NCBI RefSeq assembly: GCF_003337715.1
Contig: NZ_QPIX01000001.1
Location: 238,585 to 302,584 of the forward strand
Source: Ciceribacter lividus
Lineage (GTDB): Bacteria; Pseudomonadota; Alphaproteobacteria; Rhizobiales; Rhizobiaceae
Direction: 5' to 3'
DNA: 64,000 nucleotides
In this document: piece after piece, positions 9,185-17,678 of the stretch
Numbering within the stretch: the first letter of the stretch is position 1
Layout: each line of letters starts with the position of its first letter
Notes under the pieces: generated by a model
Told to the model about the DNA's origin: nothing
Seen by the model: the letters and a program-made list of their open reading frames with translations, nothing else
Databases searched by the model: none
Position numbers and translations under genes: made by a program

Positions 9185-9200
9185 TGTCCACATGTGGACA
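9185..9200. promoter_or_regulatory. Perfect 16-bp palindrome, possible protein-binding site
   Basis: TGTCCACATGTGGACA is its own reverse complement. A related half-site CTGTCCACA recurs at 9263-9271. The half-sites resemble DnaA boxes (TTATCCACA) with one or two mismatches. It lies about 300 bp before the ybjN-like gene. No regulator is assigned. Confidence 0.45.
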
Positions 9201-9501
9201 GCGGCCGAAAAGCCAATCGGCAGAGTCGTTTAAGTCTACTTGCCGATATTGTGGAACCGAACCTGTCCACAGTCCCGTCGGCCGAAACGCATTTCTGGGC
9301 TGGTACTTCGACTTCGCCATTATACACTGATTTTAAATGATGATTCGAAACGGGCCATCACAAGTTTCGGGCAGGGTGCCTATGGTGTCCTGATGGTCGC
9401 GGGGGAATCATTCCCAGTGTTGTTTCCGGCAGGATGATGTCTGTTCGTTTGTGTGCCACCACGCGAATTGTCGCCTTTCGCTCCGGTCAAGAAGGTGCTG
9501 C

Positions 9502-10002
9502 ATGAGCCTTATGGAAATGGAATTTGAACGTCAGTCCAATCCGGTTGACATGATCGAGTTCGTTGCAGCCAACAACGACTGGTCGTTCGAGCGCTCGGGC
9601 GAAGACGAAATCGCCATGACGGTTGAGGGGCGATGGGCGGACTACCACGTCTCGTTCTCCTGGATGGAAGAGTTCGAGGCGCTTCATCTCGCCAGCGCCT
9701 TCGACATCCGCATTCCCGACTCCCGTGTCAACGAGGTCATCCGGCTCCTCTCCTACATCAACGGCCAGGTGCTGATGGGGCATTTCGACCTGTGGCGGCA
9801 GGAGGATGTCATCATCTTCCGCCAGTCGCTGCTGCTCGCCGGCGGCGCCGAGCCGACCAACCGTCAGGTCGAGGTCCTGCTTTCGAGCGCGATCGACGCG
9901 TGCGAAGCCTATTTCCAGGCCTTCCAGTTCGTCGTGTGGTCGGGCATGGACGCCAAGAGCGCCATGGACGCGGTGCTCTTCGAAACCGCCGGAGAGGCCT
10001 GA
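9502..10002 (+). CDS. YbjN domain-containing protein
   Basis: A 166-residue cytosolic protein of the YbjN family, which has the fold of type III secretion chaperones and affects motility, exopolysaccharide and stress phenotypes in enterics; its molecular role is unknown. The start MSLMEMEFERQSNPVDMIEF at 9502 is preceded by AAGAAGG, and the longer open frame upstream has a non-conserved, basic N-terminus. It is followed by proC after three bases, so the two are very likely co-transcribed. That operon link is the only functional clue. Confidence 0.88.
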   Translation: MSLMEMEFERQSNPVDMIEFVAANNDWSFERSGEDEIAMTVEGRWADYHVSFSWMEEFEALHLASAFDIRIPDSRVNEVIRLLSYINGQVLMGHFDLWRQEDVIIFRQSLLLAGGAEPTNRQVEVLLSSAIDACEAYFQAFQFVVWSGMDAKSAMDAVLFETAGEA

Positions 10003-10005
10003 TCC

Positions 10006-10818
10006 ATGGCTGCGACCGGCAACATCGTCCTCGTCGGCGCCGGCAACATGGGCGGTGCCATGCTGGCGGGATGGCTGAAAAGCGGCATTCCGGGTTCCTC
10101 GATCACGGTCATCGATCCCGGTCCGTCCGAGGCCATGCTGGCGCGGATCCGGGAAGCGGGCGCCACCTATACCAGCGAGGTGCCGCAGGGGCTTTCGGTC
10201 GGCATCCTGTTCCTTGCGGTCAAGCCGCAGGTCATGGGTGCGGTACTGCCGCCGCTGAAGTCACTGGTCGGCCCGGAAACGGTCGTGGTCTCGGTCGCGG
10301 CCGGCAAGACGCTCTCCTTCATGGAGAGCCATCTCGGCGCCGCGCCGATGGTGCGCGCCATGCCGAACACGCCGGCCATGGTCGGCCGCGGCATCACCGG
10401 CGCTTTCGCCAATGCCGGGGTAAGCGAGGCGCAGCGGCAGGTCGTCGACGGCCTGCTCAAGGTTTCCGGCCCGGTCGAATGGGTATCCTCCGAAGCCGAC
10501 ATCAATGCCGTTACCGCGCTCTCGGGCAGCGGCCCGGCCTATGTCTTCTATCTCGTGGAATGCATGGCTGAGGCAGGTCGCAAAGCGGGCCTGCCGGCGG
10601 ACCTCGCCATGCGCCTTGCACGGGAGACTGTCTCGGGGGCTGGTGAACTGCTTCACCAGTCCCCAGACGACGCTCAGCGTCTGAGGCAGAACGTCACCTC
10701 GCCGGGCGGCACGACGGCGGCCGCACTTTCCGTCCTGATGGCCGACGACGGCATGCAGCCGCTCTTCGACCGGGCGGTCGAGGCCGCCCGCAAGCGCGCC
10801 GAGGAGCTCGCCGAATGA
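10006..10818 (+). CDS. proC: Pyrroline-5-carboxylate reductase
   Basis: The last step of proline synthesis: reduces pyrroline-5-carboxylate to proline with NAD(P)H. The 270-residue length is normal. Visible are the N-terminal Rossmann motif [10 protein letters not shown] (residues 9-18), [12 protein letters not shown] in the middle, and the C-terminal ProC signature [11 protein letters not shown] followed by [12 protein letters not shown]. It sits between the ybjN-like and csaA-like genes, overlapping the latter by four bases (ATGA), so the three form one operon. Confidence 0.97.
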   Translation: MAATGNIVLVGAGNMGGAMLAGWLKSGIPGSSITVIDPGPSEAMLARIREAGATYTSEVPQGLSVGILFLAVKPQVMGAVLPPLKSLVGPETVVVSVAAGKTLSFMESHLGAAPMVRAMPNTPAMVGRGITGAFANAGVSEAQRQVVDGLLKVSGPVEWVSSEADINAVTALSGSGPAYVFYLVECMAEAGRKAGLPADLAMRLARETVSGAGELLHQSPDDAQRLRQNVTSPGGTTAAALSVLMADDGMQPLFDRAVEAARKRAEELAE

Positions 10819-11174
10819 GCGAGGCAGAGGGAACCAGCGAACTGATCAGCTACAGCGATTTCGAGAAGGTCGACATCCGCGTCGGCACGATCATCGAGGT
10901 CGAGCCGTTTCCCGAGGCCCGCAAGCCGGCCTGGAAGCTCAAGATCGACTTCGGCCCCGGGATCGGCGTGAAGAAATCCTCCGCCCAGATCACCGTGCAC
11001 TATGGCGCAGCCGAGCTCGTCGGCCGTCAGGTTCTCGGTGTCGTCAATTTCCCGCCACGCCAGATCGGCCCCTTCCGCTCGGAAGTGCTGACCCTCGGCT
11101 TCGAGGACGAAACCGGCGCCATCGTGCTCGCCGCCGTCGAACGATCCGTACCGAACGGCCGCAAGCTGATGTGA
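10815..11174 (+). CDS. csaA: CsaA-type tRNA-binding protein
   Basis: A 119-residue single-domain OB-fold protein related to the C-terminal tRNA-binding domain of methionyl-tRNA synthetase. Members such as Bacillus CsaA bind tRNA and have export-chaperone activity. The family pattern [20 protein letters not shown] starts near residue 18, and the C-terminal stretch [15 protein letters not shown] is typical. The start codon overlaps the proC stop. The stop codon lies inside a hairpin shared with the convergent DUF1349 gene. A tRNA-related role is family knowledge; its physiological job here is unknown. Confidence 0.9.
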   Translation: MSEAEGTSELISYSDFEKVDIRVGTIIEVEPFPEARKPAWKLKIDFGPGIGVKKSSAQITVHYGAAELVGRQVLGVVNFPPRQIGPFRSEVLTLGFEDETGAIVLAAVERSVPNGRKLM

Positions 11175-11189
11175 GGCCGTCCGGCCTCA
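11172..11189. terminator. Hairpin over the facing stop codons of csaA and the DUF1349 gene
   Basis: TGAGGCC (11172-11178) and GGCCTCA (11183-11189) pair around GTCC. The left arm begins with the csaA stop TGA and the right arm ends with the complement of the opposing stop. No U-tract follows on either strand, so termination is inferred from position. Confidence 0.5.
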
Positions 11190-11774
11190 GTGGATGTCGC
11201 GGCTGAGCGGGTCCGTGAGCACGAAGCGGTGAAAGGTGACTTCGAAGCCGGCTCTCTGCGGCGAGCAGGCGGTCACGCCGACCTCCAGCGATTTCAGTTC
11301 CGGCGGAAAGTAGCCGAGTCGTGCCATTTTCCAGGTATCCGGTTCCGAGAGCCGGTACTGCACGAACAGCGCATCCGCGAGACGGGTGACGCGGGCTTCC
11401 ACCGGACCATTTCCGTCGGGCAAGGCGAAGGCCGACCAGTCCGAACGGCCGGCGACGGTCACGACCGTGCTGAAATGGCGGCAGCCGTCGGTAAACTCGA
11501 CACCGCATTTCATCCAGTTCTCCGCGTCGTGGCGCAGCATCAGGCCGGCCTGATCGTATAGAGCCTCGTAGCGGCCGGTGAAGGCCGTCTCCATGGTGAA
11601 ATCGCCGTCGCGGCGGCGGTGAAGGAAATGGCCATTGTCACGACGGAAGCCGTAATAGGTCCGCTGCCAGAAATCGGTCCGGTCACCCGTCGCTAGCCGC
11701 AGATCGCCGGCCGCGATCTCGAGCAGAGGAGGCGGATTGAACCAGCTCATGCCGTTCCAGTTGCCGATCGTCAT
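11187..11774 (-). CDS. DUF1349 domain-containing protein (concanavalin-like fold)
   Basis: A 195-residue protein of the DUF1349 family (distant relatives of the beta-xylosidase C-terminal and regulation-of-enolase beta-sandwich domains). Recognisable are the N-terminal MSWFNPPP segment, FWQRTYYGFRRDNGHFL, the aromatic core AGLMLRHDAENWMKCGVEF, and YFPPELKSLEVGVTACSP near the C-terminus. No signal peptide is seen, so it is probably cytosolic. The start at 11774 has AAGGGG upstream; the upstream open frame is antisense-like. It lies 22 bp after the sensor kinase gene and may be read through from that operon. Function unknown, possibly carbohydrate binding. Confidence 0.85.
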   Translation of the reverse strand: MTIGNWNGMSWFNPPPLLEIAAGDLRLATGDRTDFWQRTYYGFRRDNGHFLHRRRDGDFTMETAFTGRYEALYDQAGLMLRHDAENWMKCGVEFTDGCRHFSTVVTVAGRSDWSAFALPDGNGPVEARVTRLADALFVQYRLSEPDTWKMARLGYFPPELKSLEVGVTACSPQRAGFEVTFHRFVLTDPLSRDIH

Positions 11775-11796
11775 GCGTCTGCCCCTTGCCGTTTGA

Positions 11797-13176
11797 TTAT
11801 GCCGGAACGCGCACCGTCGCCCGAAGGCCACCGAGCGGGCTGTCGCCGAGGGTGATGTTGCCGCCGTGGCTGCGGGCGATGTCGAGGGCGATCGCGAGGC
11901 CGAGTCCCGTTCCCGAAGAGTCGAGATTGCGCGCGCTGTCCAGCCGGAAGAAAGGTTTGAACACCTCCTCCCGCATCTCCGGGGCAATCCCCGGCCCATC
12001 ATCGTCGAAGGTGATCGTCAGCCATTTGGCGCTGTGCTTCGCCTCGATGTCGAGGCGATGTGCGTAGCGGCCGGCGTTCGAGGCGAGATTGCCGACGAGC
12101 CGGGCAAAGGCGTTCGGGCGCATGATGACGTCGTCCTCACCCTCGATCGTATAGGAGAGCGCCTTGCCTTCGCGGGCGAAGTCGTTGCGCAGTTTTTCGA
12201 ACAGCGTGCTGAGCTGCAGCGAGCCGACATCCTCCTCCGCCTCGCCGCGCGCGAAGGCCATGTAGCCTTCGAGCATGGACTGCATGTCCTCGACATCCTT
12301 GTTCATGCTTTCGAGTTCGGGATTGTCGCCCGCGAGCGCAAGCTGCAGCTTGAAGCGGGTGAGGATCGTGCGCAGGTCGTGGCTGACGCCGGTCAGCATG
12401 GCGGTGCGCTGCTCCATCTGGCGTTCGATGCGCTCGCGCATCAGGATGAAGGCGAGACCGGCACGGCGGACCTCGTCGGCGCCGCGCGGAACGAAGTTCT
12501 CGGCCTTCTGGCCCTTGCCGAAACTCTCGGCGGCGCGGGCGAGCGCCAGGATCGGGCGGATCTGTCCGCGCAGGAACAGGATCGAGATGACGATCAGCAC
12601 CAGCGAGGTCCCGACCATCCAGACGAGGAAGATGTGGGTGTTCGAGGCATAGGCCTGGTTGCGCCGGGCGAAGATGCGGAGCGTGCGCTCCTCGAGCTTG
12701 ATGCGGATTTCCACCAGACGGGAATCTCCCACCGTGTCGATCCAGAAGGGCCGGTGAATCTGGTTTTCGATCTGGTCGCTCAGGATCTGGTCGAGGATGG
12801 AGAAGAAGGGTTTCGGGCGCGGTGCGGGCAGTTCGCCGCCCGGTTCCAGCGAAATGGTGAGGTTCATCTTCTCGCGGGCGATGCGGACGATGTTTTCAAG
12901 GTCCTGCTCGCCCGGATAAAGTTCGATGAACTCGATGATCGAGGCGATGTCGCGCGTCACGGCCGCCGAAAGGCGATCCGTTACCATCTGCCAGTGGCGT
13001 TCCATGAAGACGAAGGCGAGCACCGTCTGCAGAATCAGCATCGGCAGGATGATGATCAGCAGCGACCGCGCATAGAGCCCTGTCGGCAGCCGGTGCCGCA
13101 GCCAGCGCGAGAACGCCCGGTAGCCGCTGCCGCCGGGGCGTTCGTGATCTCGCCGGATGGTGTCGAACAGAGCCAT
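11797..13176 (-). CDS. EnvZ-type sensor histidine kinase
   Basis: Inner-membrane sensor kinase partner of the adjacent OmpR-type regulator. The 459 residues show TM1 (38-58), a periplasmic loop of about 120 residues, TM2 (181-202), a HAMP linker and a HisKA domain with phosphoacceptor His266 in GVSHDLRTILTRF. The ATPase domain has an N-box (NLASNAGRY, about 362-370), a G1 box DDDGPGI (392-398) and a G2 box GTGLGL (422-427). The canonical H-box proline after DLRT is isoleucine here. The start at 13176 is preceded by AAAGGA. From memory the arrangement matches the alphaproteobacterial envelope system called CenK/CenR or EnvZ/OtpR; that name is not proven. Confidence 0.93.
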   Translation of the reverse strand: MALFDTIRRDHERPGGSGYRAFSRWLRHRLPTGLYARSLLIIILPMLILQTVLAFVFMERHWQMVTDRLSAAVTRDIASIIEFIELYPGEQDLENIVRIAREKMNLTISLEPGGELPAPRPKPFFSILDQILSDQIENQIHRPFWIDTVGDSRLVEIRIKLEERTLRIFARRNQAYASNTHIFLVWMVGTSLVLIVISILFLRGQIRPILALARAAESFGKGQKAENFVPRGADEVRRAGLAFILMRERIERQMEQRTAMLTGVSHDLRTILTRFKLQLALAGDNPELESMNKDVEDMQSMLEGYMAFARGEAEEDVGSLQLSTLFEKLRNDFAREGKALSYTIEGEDDVIMRPNAFARLVGNLASNAGRYAHRLDIEAKHSAKWLTITFDDDGPGIAPEMREEVFKPFFRLDSARNLDSSGTGLGLAIALDIARSHGGNITLGDSPLGGLRATVRVPA

Positions 13177-13213
13177 GATGTCCTTTACCGTCGTGGTGCT
13201 GTCCGGCGTTCGC

Positions 13214-13915
13214 CTAGTCCATGCTGAGGCGGTAGCCGATGCCGCGCACCGTCTGCAGCCAGGCCGGGTTGGCCGGGTCGTCCTCGATCTTGCGGCGCAG
13301 CCGGTTGATCTGTACGTCGATCGTCCGCTCGCCGACCTCGGTGTCGTTGCCGACAAGTTCGTGCCGCGGGATGGTGTCGCCGGCACGGCTGGCGAAGAGC
13401 ACCATGATTTCCTGCTCGCGGTCGGTCAGGCGAATGAGTTCCGACGCCTTCTTCAGTTCCCGTCGCGAGAGCGAGAAGGTGTAGGGGCCGAACATCACCT
13501 GTTCGATCTTCGGCGCATCGGCGACGGTGTTGCGCCTCAGGATGTTGTTGATGCGAAGCACCAGTTCGCGCGGATCGAAGGGCTTGGCGAGATAGTCGTC
13601 GGCGCCCGCTTCGAGGCCGGCGATGCGCGACTCCGCCTCCGAACGCGCCGTCAGCAGGATCACCGGAATGCTCTTCTCGTCGGCAATGCTGCGCGTCAGC
13701 GAAAGGCCGGATTCGCCCGGCATCATCACGTCGAGGACGAGAAGGTCGAAATTCAGCCCCTCGAGCTTGCGCCGCGCCTCGCCGGCATCCGCCGCAACGG
13801 TGATGCGGAAGCCCTGTTCCGTCAGGTAGCGGTGAAGCAGGTCACGAATGCGCGTGTCGTCGTCGACCACGAGGAGATGCGGTGCGTCGTCAGCAATCGT
13901 CTTCTTTCTTGCCAT
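13214..13915 (-). CDS. OmpR/PhoB-family response regulator
   Basis: A 233-residue DNA-binding response regulator. The receiver domain (12-130) has the acidic pocket VVDDD, phosphoacceptor Asp62 in LLVLDVMMPG, and the conserved Lys111 in DDYLAKPF. The winged-helix effector domain (about 140-230) ends with the family pattern VGERTIDVQINRLRRKIEDD and TVRGIGYRL. It starts directly at the MarR gene stop and is followed by the kinase gene after 37 bp, forming a MarR-regulator-kinase operon. It probably controls envelope genes (CenR/OtpR-like, inferred from domain type and gene order). Confidence 0.95.
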   Translation of the reverse strand: MARKKTIADDAPHLLVVDDDTRIRDLLHRYLTEQGFRITVAADAGEARRKLEGLNFDLLVLDVMMPGESGLSLTRSIADEKSIPVILLTARSEAESRIAGLEAGADDYLAKPFDPRELVLRINNILRRNTVADAPKIEQVMFGPYTFSLSRRELKKASELIRLTDREQEIMVLFASRAGDTIPRHELVGNDTEVGERTIDVQINRLRRKIEDDPANPAWLQTVRGIGYRLSMD

Positions 13916-14428
13916 TCATTCGTCTCCGGACGTCTGCGGCTCGCCGGCTGCCGGTGTTTGGGTCATGCCTTCCAGGAACCGTTTCACCGCCTCCCTCATC
14001 TCGGGGGTAAAGCCCTCGAGTGCTCGTGATATGCGCAGTGATTGCGGTTGCGAGAGGGCAAGGGCGAGTTCCCGGCCGGCAAGGGTCGAATAGAGCCTGC
14101 GCTGGCGGCGGTCCGCCGGACCGGCGATCTGGCGGATGTAGCCGGAATCGATGAGTTCCTTCAGCACGCGGGCAAGGCTCTGCTTGGTGATCTGCAGGAT
14201 GCCGAGGAGGTCGGCGACCGTCATGCCCGGTCGGCGGCTCACGAAATAGACGACGCGGTGATGGGCGCGGCCGTAACCGATCTTGGCGAGGATCGCGTCC
14301 GGGTCCGAAACGAAATCGCGGTAGGCGAAGAACAGGCGTTCGATCGTGTCGAAATCGATCGTCGTGTCGTCGACGACCGGCATTTGCGGAAGTTCCTTCC
14401 TGGCAGTCTTGCCCGCAGACTGTCGCAT
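13916..14428 (-). CDS. MarR-family transcriptional regulator
   Basis: A 170-residue winged-helix regulator. Its helix-turn-helix region reads MTVADLLGILQITKQSLARV and is followed by the wing with PADRRQRRLYSTLAGREL, a classic MarR pattern (DxRD-like segment). The start at 14428 was chosen over upstream ATGs because AAAGGA precedes it; the longer frame reaches past 14700 with low-complexity residues. The stop directly abuts the response regulator start, so the two are translationally coupled. The ligand is unknown. Divergent from the metallo-beta-lactamase-fold gene, with a 326-bp intergenic region holding both promoters. Confidence 0.9.
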   Translation of the reverse strand: MRQSAGKTARKELPQMPVVDDTTIDFDTIERLFFAYRDFVSDPDAILAKIGYGRAHHRVVYFVSRRPGMTVADLLGILQITKQSLARVLKELIDSGYIRQIAGPADRRQRRLYSTLAGRELALALSQPQSLRISRALEGFTPEMREAVKRFLEGMTQTPAAGEPQTSGDE

Positions 14429-14754
14429 GACTTTCTCGTTTCCTTTCATTCGGCTGTCCGGCATCCGCCGGCAGGTCTCGCATCGGCGCGCCGATGTCGC
14501 GGCCAAAACTAAGCGGAGATCACCGGAAACACCAATGAAATTAGCAGAATCGCACAGTTTCGCGGGTGAGGGTGGCCTCGTGCGGCCGTGGCGGTGGTGG
14601 CTGCTTCCGGACCTTCGGCGAACGGGGAAGACATCCGGTCGCCCGCCAAACGGCGAGGAGGGTGTCGAGCCGGCAGGCTTCGGTTTTCGTTTCCGGCCAG
14701 ACATGTTATGCGCCGTAGCGAACAGACGCGAGACCGGAGCTTCGAGAGAACGCC
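14429..14754. other. Divergent promoter region
   Basis: This 326-bp gap separates the - strand MarR operon from the + strand hydrolase gene. I see no gene and no clear -35/-10 pair or long inverted repeat. It must contain both promoters, and a MarR operator is expected but was not located. Confidence 0.4.
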
Positions 14755-15402
14755 ATGGGACAGTTGCAGGCCGGAATCATCCCGGTCACACCCTTCCAGC
14801 AGAATTGCACCATCCTCTTCGATTCGCAGACGAAGGAAGGGGTCGTCATCGATCCCGGCGGCGATGTCGATGTCATCCGGCAGACCATTGAGCGCAACGG
14901 CATCACGATCAGGGAGATCTGGCTGACGCACGGTCACATCGACCACGCCGGCGGCGCCGACGAACTTCGGGAGGCGCTCGGGGTTCCGGTCGTCGGTCCC
15001 CACGAGGACGATCTGCCCTTGCTGCAGAATCTCGAGAAACAGGCGCTGATGTTCAATGTGCCGATGCAGGTGCGCAACGTGATCCCCGACCGCTGGTTGA
15101 GGGATGGCGACCAGGTCTCCTTCGGCGAGCACGTCTTCGAGGTCTACCATTGCCCGGGCCACGCGCCGGGACACGTCATCTTCTTCAACAGGGCGCAGAA
15201 TTTCGCCCATGTCGGCGACGTTCTGTTCAACGGGTCGATCGGCCGGACCGACCTGCCGGGGGGCGACCACCAGACGCTCCTGAATTCGATCAGGGACAAG
15301 GTCCTGCCGCTCGGAGACGATGTCGGCTTCATCTGCGGCCACGGACCGGGTGGCCGGATCGGCGAGGAACGCCGCACAAACCCCTATCTCCAGGGGCTCT
15401 GA
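14755..15402 (+). CDS. Metallo-beta-lactamase-fold hydrolase (glyoxalase II-like)
   Basis: A 215-residue cytosolic hydrolase of the glyoxalase-II-like branch of the MBL superfamily. The metal site is complete: THGHIDHAGG gives His59, His61, Asp63 and His64; CPGHAPGHV supplies the next His; VGDVLFNGSIGRTDLPGGD holds the bridging Asp; ICGHGP supplies the last His. Close homologues (YcbL type) hydrolyse S-lactoylglutathione or other thioesters. It stands alone, followed by a bidirectional hairpin before the convergent BA14K gene. Confidence 0.93.
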   Translation: MGQLQAGIIPVTPFQQNCTILFDSQTKEGVVIDPGGDVDVIRQTIERNGITIREIWLTHGHIDHAGGADELREALGVPVVGPHEDDLPLLQNLEKQALMFNVPMQVRNVIPDRWLRDGDQVSFGEHVFEVYHCPGHAPGHVIFFNRAQNFAHVGDVLFNGSIGRTDLPGGDHQTLLNSIRDKVLPLGDDVGFICGHGPGGRIGEERRTNPYLQGL

Positions 15403-15420
15403 GGTTTCCCGAAACGAACG

Positions 15421-15442
15421 ATGCGCCGGCGAGGCGGCGCAT
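15421..15442. terminator. Hairpin between convergent genes
   Basis: ATGCGCCG (15421-15428) pairs with CGGCGCAT (15435-15442). It lies between the facing ends of the hydrolase and BA14K genes. There is no long T-tract on either side. Confidence 0.55.
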
Positions 15443-15469
15443 CGGGCATTCAACACTTGGGGTCGCAGA

Positions 15470-15883
15470 TCAGCCGGCGGTGCAGAAGTGCTCGCGGCCG
15501 TCATAGCCGACATAGGTGCCGGAGCGCGGGTTGAAGCTGCGGTAGCGGTCAGAGCAGTAGCGGTACCACTGCGGCGACCAGGGCTCGAGATCATAGGTGA
15601 CGTAAGTGCGGCGGGGGGGCGCCGGATATTCGTCCACATAGGCCGGCTGGGGCTCGACGTAGACCGGCGGACGCTCGACATAGACCGGGTCCGGCTCGAC
15701 GTAACGCGGCTGGCTTGCCAGCGCGCTGCCCGCGGCAACACCGGCTGCCAGTCCGACGACGCCTGCGATGATCGCGGCATCATTGCGGTGGTGGCGATGA
15801 CCGGCCAGGGCGGGGCTCGAAGCCGACACTACGACGGTCGCAACCGCTGCCGACAAGAGGGTGAATTTTGCGAACTTGGTCAT
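15470..15883 (-). CDS. BA14K-family secreted protein
   Basis: A 137-residue exported protein. The start at 15883 has AGGAAGG upstream and gives a clear Sec signal peptide ending near SSPALA-GHRHH. A hydrophobic Ala/Gly segment (AAIIAGVVGLAAGVAAGSAL) follows, then a Pro/Tyr/Val-rich linker with repeated PVYVE motifs. The C-terminal BA14K domain reads WYRYCSDRYRSFNPRSGTYV and ends with GREHFC. The Brucella 14-kDa protein has lectin-like, immunoreactive properties. Proteins of this type are numerous in Rhizobiales; the role is probably envelope associated. Confidence 0.9.
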   Translation of the reverse strand: MTKFAKFTLLSAAVATVVVSASSPALAGHRHHRNDAAIIAGVVGLAAGVAAGSALASQPRYVEPDPVYVERPPVYVEPQPAYVDEYPAPPRRTYVTYDLEPWSPQWYRYCSDRYRSFNPRSGTYVGYDGREHFCTAG

Positions 15884-15974
15884 GGCGTTGCCTTCCTGCG
15901 TCTGCGACTCTCGTCGCACTGTCTTTCCGACGATGAGGAATAGTTAACGCAGCCGACCTGAACGCAAGCTGAAC

Positions 15975-15999
15975 AAAAAAACCCGGCAGTTATGCCGGG
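15975..15999 (-). terminator. Intrinsic terminator of the cold-shock gene
   Basis: CCCGGCA (15982-15988) and TGCCGGG (15993-15999) pair around a 4-nt loop. On the - strand seven T follow (15975-15981). It lies about 30 bp past the cold-shock gene. Confidence 0.9.
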
Positions 16000-16031
16000 C
16001 CGCTACGCGAAGACGAAAGCCGTCGTGAAGA

Positions 16032-16247
16032 TCAGCCTGCGATCTGCAGGTTGACTGCCTTCGGGCCCTTGCCGCGACGGTCCGGCTCGGTGTCGAAGCT
16101 TACTTTCTGGTTTTCGCTCAGACCGGTCAGTCCGGAAGCTTGAACGGCGGAAATGTGGACGAAGATGTCCGCGCCACCGTTGTCGGGCTTAATGAAGCCG
16201 AAGCCCTTGTCGGTATTGAAGAATTTTACAATGCCAGTCTCGGCCAT
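16032..16247 (-). CDS. Cold-shock protein (CspA family)
   Basis: A 71-residue single-domain nucleic-acid chaperone that melts RNA secondary structure. The RNP1 motif KGFGFI and RNP2 motif DIFVHI are intact in [20 protein letters not shown] and [12 protein letters not shown]. Length and sequence match the short CspA proteins of Rhizobiales. The gene has its own strong terminator and a long upstream gap. In this family mRNA stability and translation are usually set by a structured 5' leader, which the 440-bp gap could supply. Confidence 0.96.
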   Translation of the reverse strand: MAETGIVKFFNTDKGFGFIKPDNGGADIFVHISAVQASGLTGLSENQKVSFDTEPDRRGKGPKAVNLQIAG

Positions 16248-16691
16248 GCGTCAGGTCCTTTTCTCTCTGCCCGAAATCGCGGGCAGCATTGCAAGTTCAC
16301 CCCAATTCGGAGTGGTGCAGGCGCGTCTTGACGCAGGAGGAAAGGAACCCCTCTTAAACAACCAAAAAACGCCGAACCAGTCCTGTCGACCGCTTCGCCG
16401 CTCGGCTGCCCGGATATCTTTTGCGCATCCGGAGCGCATTGGTTCTAAGGTCTTCCCGTGCTCGTAAAACTGCCCGAACGGCGCAACAGTGCTTTCTTTA
16501 TAAAAGATTGGCAAGCGAAACTTTTTGGACGACGACGACCAACGCATTGTAGCCATAAGGTTTTATGGGATTTCATTGAAATCCTTCGTCATTTTTACGA
16601 GTTTTCGCGGGCTAGCCCAAAAGGGTTATATCACGCGGGCAGCACTTCCTTCGCCGGAGTGCCAAGAATCGCATACCCGACGCGCACCTTT
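16248..16691. other. Long gap upstream of the cold-shock gene
   Basis: About 444 bp, clearly more AT-rich than its neighbours around 16330-16630. No credible gene is present; + strand open frames run into the EamA coding region. It should hold the cold-shock promoter and leader. A small perfect hairpin GGATTTC-ATT-GAAATCC lies at about 16568-16584. Confidence 0.5.
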
Positions 16692-17582
16692 TCAGGCGGT
16701 CGCTACCCTGCGGCGCGTCAGCTCCGGCACGAGTTCAACCATCAGCATCGCCGCAAACATGATCGCACATCCGGCGTAGCCGATCACCGGAAGCGAATCA
16801 CCCATCAGGATGGCGCCGAAGAGCGCTCCGAAGAGGGCCTCGGATGAAAGGAAGATCGCCGCCTGCGGCGCCGTCGTGTAGCGCTGACCGATGATCTGGA
16901 GGACGAAGGCGAGCCCGGAAGAGAGCAGGCCCGCATAGAGGATTTCGGTGAGCGAACCCGTTATGGCATCGACCGTGATCGGCTCGAGGATCGCGCCGCC
17001 GAGGCTGCCACCCAGCGCGCAGACGCCGAACTGGAGGGCCGCCAGCGCGAGCGGCCTGCCGCTCCTCCCGACTGCGATCGGCGTCAGGGTGATCTGGACG
17101 GCGAAGAGCACGGCGCAGACCATGATGAGGAGGTCGCCGTCCGTCAGGCCGGAGAGGGAGCCGCCGCTCAGGAGCAGGATGCCGACGAGCGTCAACGCCG
17201 CCGCGGGCCAGATGATCCAATGCGGTTTGCGGCGCAGGATCAACACCGCGATCGCAGGGACCAGGACGACGTAGAGCCCGGTGAGGAAGCTCGCATTGGT
17301 GACGGTCGTCGTCTTGATGCCGATCTGCTGCAACGTCTGGGCGCCGAAGAGGACGGCGCCAATAACCACGAATGCGCCGATGTCGCCGGCTGCCAGCGGT
17401 CGCGCGGCATTCTTTGCCTCGCGCCAAGCGAAGGGGACGACGGCGAGGAAGGCGAGACCGAAGCGAATGCCGTTGAACCAGTTCGGCCCGAGCATGTCCA
17501 TGGCGCTCGACTGCGCGACGAAACCGCCACCCCAGATGGCGGCGGCAAGCAGCAAGATCAGGTTGGCCTGAATTCGTGACAT
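16692..17582 (-). CDS. EamA-family (DMT) transporter
   Basis: An inner-membrane permease of the drug/metabolite transporter superfamily with two EamA repeats and about ten membrane helices in 296 residues. The first helix carries the family motif AAAIWGGGFVAQSSAMDMLGP, and the second repeat includes the LLSSGLAFVLQIIGQRYTTA segment with LSSEALFGALFGAIL after it. The start at 17582 (MSRIQANL) is favoured over an upstream ATG because it gives the standard N-terminus. The substrate cannot be predicted. It is not obviously in an operon with the sugar dehydrogenase gene upstream. Confidence 0.92.
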   Translation of the reverse strand: MSRIQANLILLLAAAIWGGGFVAQSSAMDMLGPNWFNGIRFGLAFLAVVPFAWREAKNAARPLAAGDIGAFVVIGAVLFGAQTLQQIGIKTTTVTNASFLTGLYVVLVPAIAVLILRRKPHWIIWPAAALTLVGILLLSGGSLSGLTDGDLLIMVCAVLFAVQITLTPIAVGRSGRPLALAALQFGVCALGGSLGGAILEPITVDAITGSLTEILYAGLLSSGLAFVLQIIGQRYTTAPQAAIFLSSEALFGALFGAILMGDSLPVIGYAGCAIMFAAMLMVELVPELTRRRVATA

Positions 17583-17678
17583 CGCGGACAGGCTTTCTCT
17601 CGGGGAGGTTCGAAGGCGGCAAGAGTTATCAGGAGGTCTCCCGGGCAGCAAGCGCCGGCGGCAGGCAAGCCGCCAGGG

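Larger units (their letters stand above)
9016..9501. other. Gene-free, structured intergenic region
   Basis: About 490 bp with no convincing gene on either strand. It contains a long perfect-arm hairpin (9048-9101), a 16-bp palindrome (9185-9200), a further CTGTCCACA motif (9263-9271), and then a lower-GC stretch (about 9300-9450) that probably carries the promoter of the ybjN-like/proC operon. Confidence 0.6.

Noticed and set aside
9184..9271. A replication origin from the DnaA-box-like TTGTCCACA motifs
   Set aside because: Only a few mismatched boxes are present, with no AT-rich unwinding element and none of the genes that usually flank the rhizobial chromosomal origin, such as hemE or dnaA.
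16458..16847. A + strand frame of about 129 residues in the cold-shock upstream gap
   Set aside because: Its 3' half overlaps the EamA gene on the other strand, and the AT-rich 5' half lacks a ribosome site and protein-like composition.
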